A DNA stretch of 8,866 nucleotides from Peptococcaceae bacterium BRH_c23 (GTDB lineage Bacteria; Bacillota_B; Desulfitobacteriia; Desulfitobacteriales; Desulfitobacteriaceae), in contig LADV01000147.1 in assembly GCA_000961805.1 (NCBI GenBank), positions 1 to 8,866 on the forward strand, given 5' to 3'. Shown here piece by piece: positions 6,778 through 8,866 of this stretch. The position numbers and the translations under genes are program-made. Under the pieces are notes generated by a model, which made no database searches, was not told the DNA's origin, and saw nothing but the letters and a program-made list of their open reading frames with translations. The stretch's first letter is position 1. Each line of letters opens with the position of its first letter.

Positions 6778-6810
6778 AACCCTTACGGATTAAGCCTCAA
6801 AGGTTTTTTT
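6778..6810 (+). terminator. Weak second hairpin with T7 tract
   Basis: AACCCTT (6778-6784) can pair with AAAGGTT (6799-6805) with one mismatch across a 14-base loop, running directly into T7 at 6804-6810. It could back up the preceding terminator and shield the following promoter from read-through. Confidence 0.3.
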
Positions 6811-6815
6811 GCTAT

Positions 6816-6831
6816 TGGCATAAATATTGCA
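6816..6831 (+). promoter_or_regulatory. Sigma-54 (RpoN/SigL) -24/-12 promoter for CoA-transferase copy 2
   Basis: TGGCA at 6816-6820 and TTGCA at 6827-6831, with the invariant GG (6817-6818) and GC (6829-6830) separated by exactly 10 bases and a pyrimidine before TGG. This is a near-consensus sigma-54 promoter (TGGCAC-N5-TTGCW). Transcription would start near 6842, giving a leader of about 100 bases before ATG 6946. Sigma-54 promoters need an ATP-driven activator bound upstream, which fits the dyads at 6635 and 6726. Confidence 0.75.
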
Positions 6832-6945
6832 ATAATAAATTATGAATATATTCAGATTATTATGAAGATTGAGAGATGGAGAGTAATAGTTTTTCACAGA
6901 ATCAGTATGGTAATAGCTTACAAGAGTTAGACAGGAGGGGAACTG

Positions 6946-8514
6946 ATGAAGAAGTTGGTGCCGGTCTTAACTGCAGATGAATCGATGGCGTTGATTAAGG
7001 ATGGAAGTATGGTAGCCATTGATGGATTTGTGGGCATTGGACATCCAGAAGAATTAACGACAGCTTTGGAAAAGAGATTTTTAGAGACGGGGGCACCTAG
7101 AAATTTATCCTTAGTTTATGCGGCGGGGCAGGGTGATTCTAAGGATCGTGGAATGAACCATTTGGGGCATGTTGGTCTTATCAAGCGGGTTGTAGGTGGA
7201 CATTGGAACTTGGCACCTAAGTTAGGGGAGATGGCTGTAGAAGATAAAATCGAAGCCTACAATTTTCCCCAGGGGGTCATTACCCATCTCTTCCGAGACA
7301 TTGCAGCAGGTAAGCCGGGGACGTTAACTCATATTGGTCTTGAGACTTTTGTAGATCCACGCAATGGTGGAGGAAAGTTAAATCAAATCACGCATGAGGA
7401 TTTAGTAGAGCTAACGAGTTTTAGAGGTAAGGAATATCTCTTATATCATACATTTCCGATTGATGTAGCCCTCTTGAGAGGTACGTCGGCTGATGAAAAC
7501 GGAAACATCTCGCATGAAAAAGAAGCCCTTACTCTGGAAGGTCTCTCTATAGCCCAAGCTGTTAAAAACAGCGGAGGAATTGTGATTGTTCAAGTGGAGA
7601 GAGTTGTTCAGTCCGGCAGCATTAGGGCAAGGGATGTCAAAATACCCGGGATATTAGTGGATGCAGTGGTGATCGCAAGCCGACCTGAATATCATATGCA
7701 ATCGTTTGATCAGCAATACAACCCCTCTTACAGTGGCGAACTACGTCTACCTTTAACGGAATTGAAGGCGATGCCTCTCGATGAACGAAAAATTATTGCC
7801 AGAAGGGCCTTGATGGAAGTTAACCCAGAAGCCATTGTTAATTTGGGGATTGGTCTACCTGAAGGGGTTGCTTCTGTTGCTGCAGAAGAGGGCGTATTAG
7901 AGAGATTTGCTCTGACAGTGGAATCCGGTCCAATCGGGGGGGTACCTGCTGGAGGCTTGAGCTTCGGAGCAAGTTTTAACCCAGACTGCATTGTTGATCA
8001 ACCGTATCAGTTTGATTTTTATGATGGTGGTGGATTGGATATCACGGTTTTAGGAATGGCTCAGTTAGATAAGGCGGGAAATGTGAATGTCAGTCGCTTC
8101 GGTACGCGAATTGCTGGTGCAGGAGGATTTATAAATATTTCTCAAACTGCAAAAAAAGTTGTTTTCTGTGGGACCTTTACTGCTGATGGACTAGAGATCG
8201 AGGTTTCGGACGGTAAACTCCAAATTCAAAAGGAAGGCAAGGTTTCTAAGATAATTCAAGAGGTTGAGCATATCACCTTTAGTGGCAATTATGCTCGAAA
8301 GAAAGGGCAGAAGGTAGTTTTTATCACAGAAAGAGCGGTATTTAGCTTAGGAGAACAAGGGCTGGTACTAGAAGAAATCGCGCCGGGAATTAATCTTCAA
8401 AAAGATATTTTAGATCTCATCAATTTTAAGCCCGTTATTTCTGAATCATTAAAGACAATGGATTGGAAAATATTTTTTCCAGAACCTATGAACACGATCA
8501 GGAAACTCAACTAA
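6946..8514 (+). CDS. Single-chain acyl-CoA:acetate/3-ketoacid CoA-transferase, copy 2
   Basis: Paralogue of the first gene, 522 aa, about 89% identical by eye until the C-terminal 15-20 residues, where the two differ completely. The catalytic glutamate is E326 in [14 protein letters not shown], and both glycine loops ([12 protein letters not shown] and NLGIGLPEG) are kept. From the catalytic motif through the KKVVFCG segment the two proteins differ at only two residues (RH against KA), so both should be active with similar chemistry. ATG 6946 has AGGAGG at 6933-6938, 7 bases upstream. It is driven by the sigma-54 promoter at 6816 and followed after 179 bases by a second permease with no dehydrogenase between, so the two probably form their own transcription unit. 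Substrate range relative to copy 1 cannot be read from the sequence. Confidence 0.93.
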   Translation: MKKLVPVLTADESMALIKDGSMVAIDGFVGIGHPEELTTALEKRFLETGAPRNLSLVYAAGQGDSKDRGMNHLGHVGLIKRVVGGHWNLAPKLGEMAVEDKIEAYNFPQGVITHLFRDIAAGKPGTLTHIGLETFVDPRNGGGKLNQITHEDLVELTSFRGKEYLLYHTFPIDVALLRGTSADENGNISHEKEALTLEGLSIAQAVKNSGGIVIVQVERVVQSGSIRARDVKIPGILVDAVVIASRPEYHMQSFDQQYNPSYSGELRLPLTELKAMPLDERKIIARRALMEVNPEAIVNLGIGLPEGVASVAAEEGVLERFALTVESGPIGGVPAGGLSFGASFNPDCIVDQPYQFDFYDGGGLDITVLGMAQLDKAGNVNVSRFGTRIAGAGGFINISQTAKKVVFCGTFTADGLEIEVSDGKLQIQKEGKVSKIIQEVEHITFSGNYARKKGQKVVFITERAVFSLGEQGLVLEEIAPGINLQKDILDLINFKPVISESLKTMDWKIFFPEPMNTIRKLN

Positions 8515-8526
8515 AGGAGTGCCAAG

Positions 8527-8592
8527 GTGCTTCATGTTAGGATAGATATAACAGGTGTTCACATAGGAGCAGAGAGTCGTAATAAGTTCTGA
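8527..8592 (+). CDS. Doubtful 21-codon small ORF after CoA-transferase copy 2
   Basis: GTG 8527 follows a good ribosome site AAAGGAG (8513-8519, overlapping the previous stop) at 7 bases and opens a 21-residue frame, MLHVRIDITGVHIGAESRNKF. It resembles nothing I recognise. It occupies the place where copy 1 has the dehydrogenase start, so it may be the relic of a lost gene's ribosome site, a leader peptide or chance. The rest of the 179-base gap before the permease is purine-rich and shows no clear promoter or terminator. Confidence 0.15.
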   Translation: MLHVRIDITGVHIGAESRNKF

Positions 8593-8677
8593 TTTTGAAA
8601 TTGAAGAAAGGGGTGAAGAGAAAGAAAAACAGTTCTTTTTACCAATAGGAACATGAAAGTTGCGACCATAAATTAAA

Positions 8678-8866
8678 TTGGAGGTGCATTTCATTGGCGG
8701 TTCTTGGAATTATCCTGAGTTTGGTCTTGCTTATGTACATGGCTTATCGAGGTTTTTCAGTCATCTTTTTTGCGCCAGTCTTTGCTCTTTTGGCGGCGGT
8801 ATTCTCTGGCATGGCTTTAATGCCAACCTATACAGAAGTATTTCTCCCCAATATGGCGAATTATCT
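8678..8866 (+). repeat. Direct repeat of the permease start (matches 2929-3120)
   Basis: The ribosome site and coding start of the second permease repeat those of the first, beginning just before TTGGAGGTGCATTT and continuing to the window edge. Similarity stops upstream of the ribosome site, so the gap sequences are unrelated while the genes and their initiation regions are shared. Confidence 0.85.
8694..8866 (+). CDS. GntP-family permease, copy 2, N-terminal part (cut by the right window edge)
   Basis: The first 57 complete codons of a second GntP permease. The protein is identical to copy 1 over this stretch except L37F. Start is TTG 8694, with GGAGG ahead of it in the same context as copy 1 (TTGGAGGTGCATTT). 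The DNA shows ten differences from copy 1 in the first 111 bases, all but one silent, and none in the remaining 62. It follows CoA-transferase copy 2 directly, so this unit pairs activation with uptake of the same type of acid. The reading frame is open at the edge; whether the gene is intact is unknown. Confidence 0.9.
   Translation, partial: MAVLGIILSLVLLMYMAYRGFSVIFFAPVFALLAAVFSGMALMPTYTEVFLPNMANY

Noticed and set aside
6736..6930. 64-codon plus-strand frame before CoA-transferase copy 2
   Set aside because: It starts inside the terminator loop, spans the T-runs and the sigma-54 promoter, has no ribosome site, and its AT-driven Ile/Phe-rich composition is not protein-like.
1..8866. CRISPR arrays, tRNA or rRNA genes
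   Set aside because: No regularly spaced short repeats and no tRNA- or rRNA-like sequence were seen on either strand.

Overview
The window looks like chromosomal DNA from a low-to-mid-GC, spore-former-type Firmicute of the Clostridia, most like the Desulfitobacterium/Desulfosporosinus group. This rests on gene content, strong AGGAGG ribosome sites, TTG starts, AT-rich gaps with intrinsic terminators and a sigma-54-type promoter. The genus is inferred; no sequence search was possible.

Layout, left to right. Positions 1 to about 340 hold the 5' end of an IS110-family insertion sequence on the minus strand: the start of the transposase runs off the left edge, preceded by a structured non-coding leader with an extended -10 promoter, which is where IS110 elements carry their bridge RNA. 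A plus-strand catabolic cluster follows: a single-chain acyl-CoA:acetate/3-ketoacid CoA-transferase (457-2037), a short-chain dehydrogenase overlapping it by 4 bases (2034-2780), a GntP-family permease (2947-4344), a soluble methyl-accepting-chemotaxis-type protein (4510-5325) and an acetyl-CoA acetyltransferase (5367-6572). The 373-base gap 6573-6945 is rich in control signals: two 18-bp dyads of the form TGTAGC-N6-GC(G/T)ACA, a large terminator hairpin containing the second dyad, a second weak hairpin with a T-run, and a well-formed sigma-54 -24/-12 promoter. Next comes a second CoA-transferase (6946-8514, about 89% identical in protein to the first) and the start of a second GntP permease (8694 to the right edge). 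The dehydrogenase is absent between these two.

How the genes probably work together. The set permease, dehydrogenase, CoA-transferase and thiolase matches uptake of a short-chain (hydroxy/keto) acid such as 3-hydroxybutyrate, acetoacetate or butyrate, oxidation to the 3-keto level, CoA activation by transfer, and thiolytic cleavage to acetyl-CoA. The Bacillus subtilis yxjC-scoA-scoB-yxjF cluster has a similar logic. The substrate is not proven. The cytoplasmic chemoreceptor-like protein may couple the pathway or its substrate to motility. The partial second copy suggests a tandem duplication in which one module (CoA-transferase plus permease) is under sigma-54/enhancer-binding-protein control, while the first copy lies just downstream of an IS110 end and has no visible sigma-54 promoter.

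The points most worth a second look are the candidate IS110 bridge RNA, the sigma-54 promoter with paired dyads (one doubling as a terminator stem), the abrupt change from diverged to identical sequence in the duplicated permease, and the chemoreceptor-like gene embedded in the pathway.
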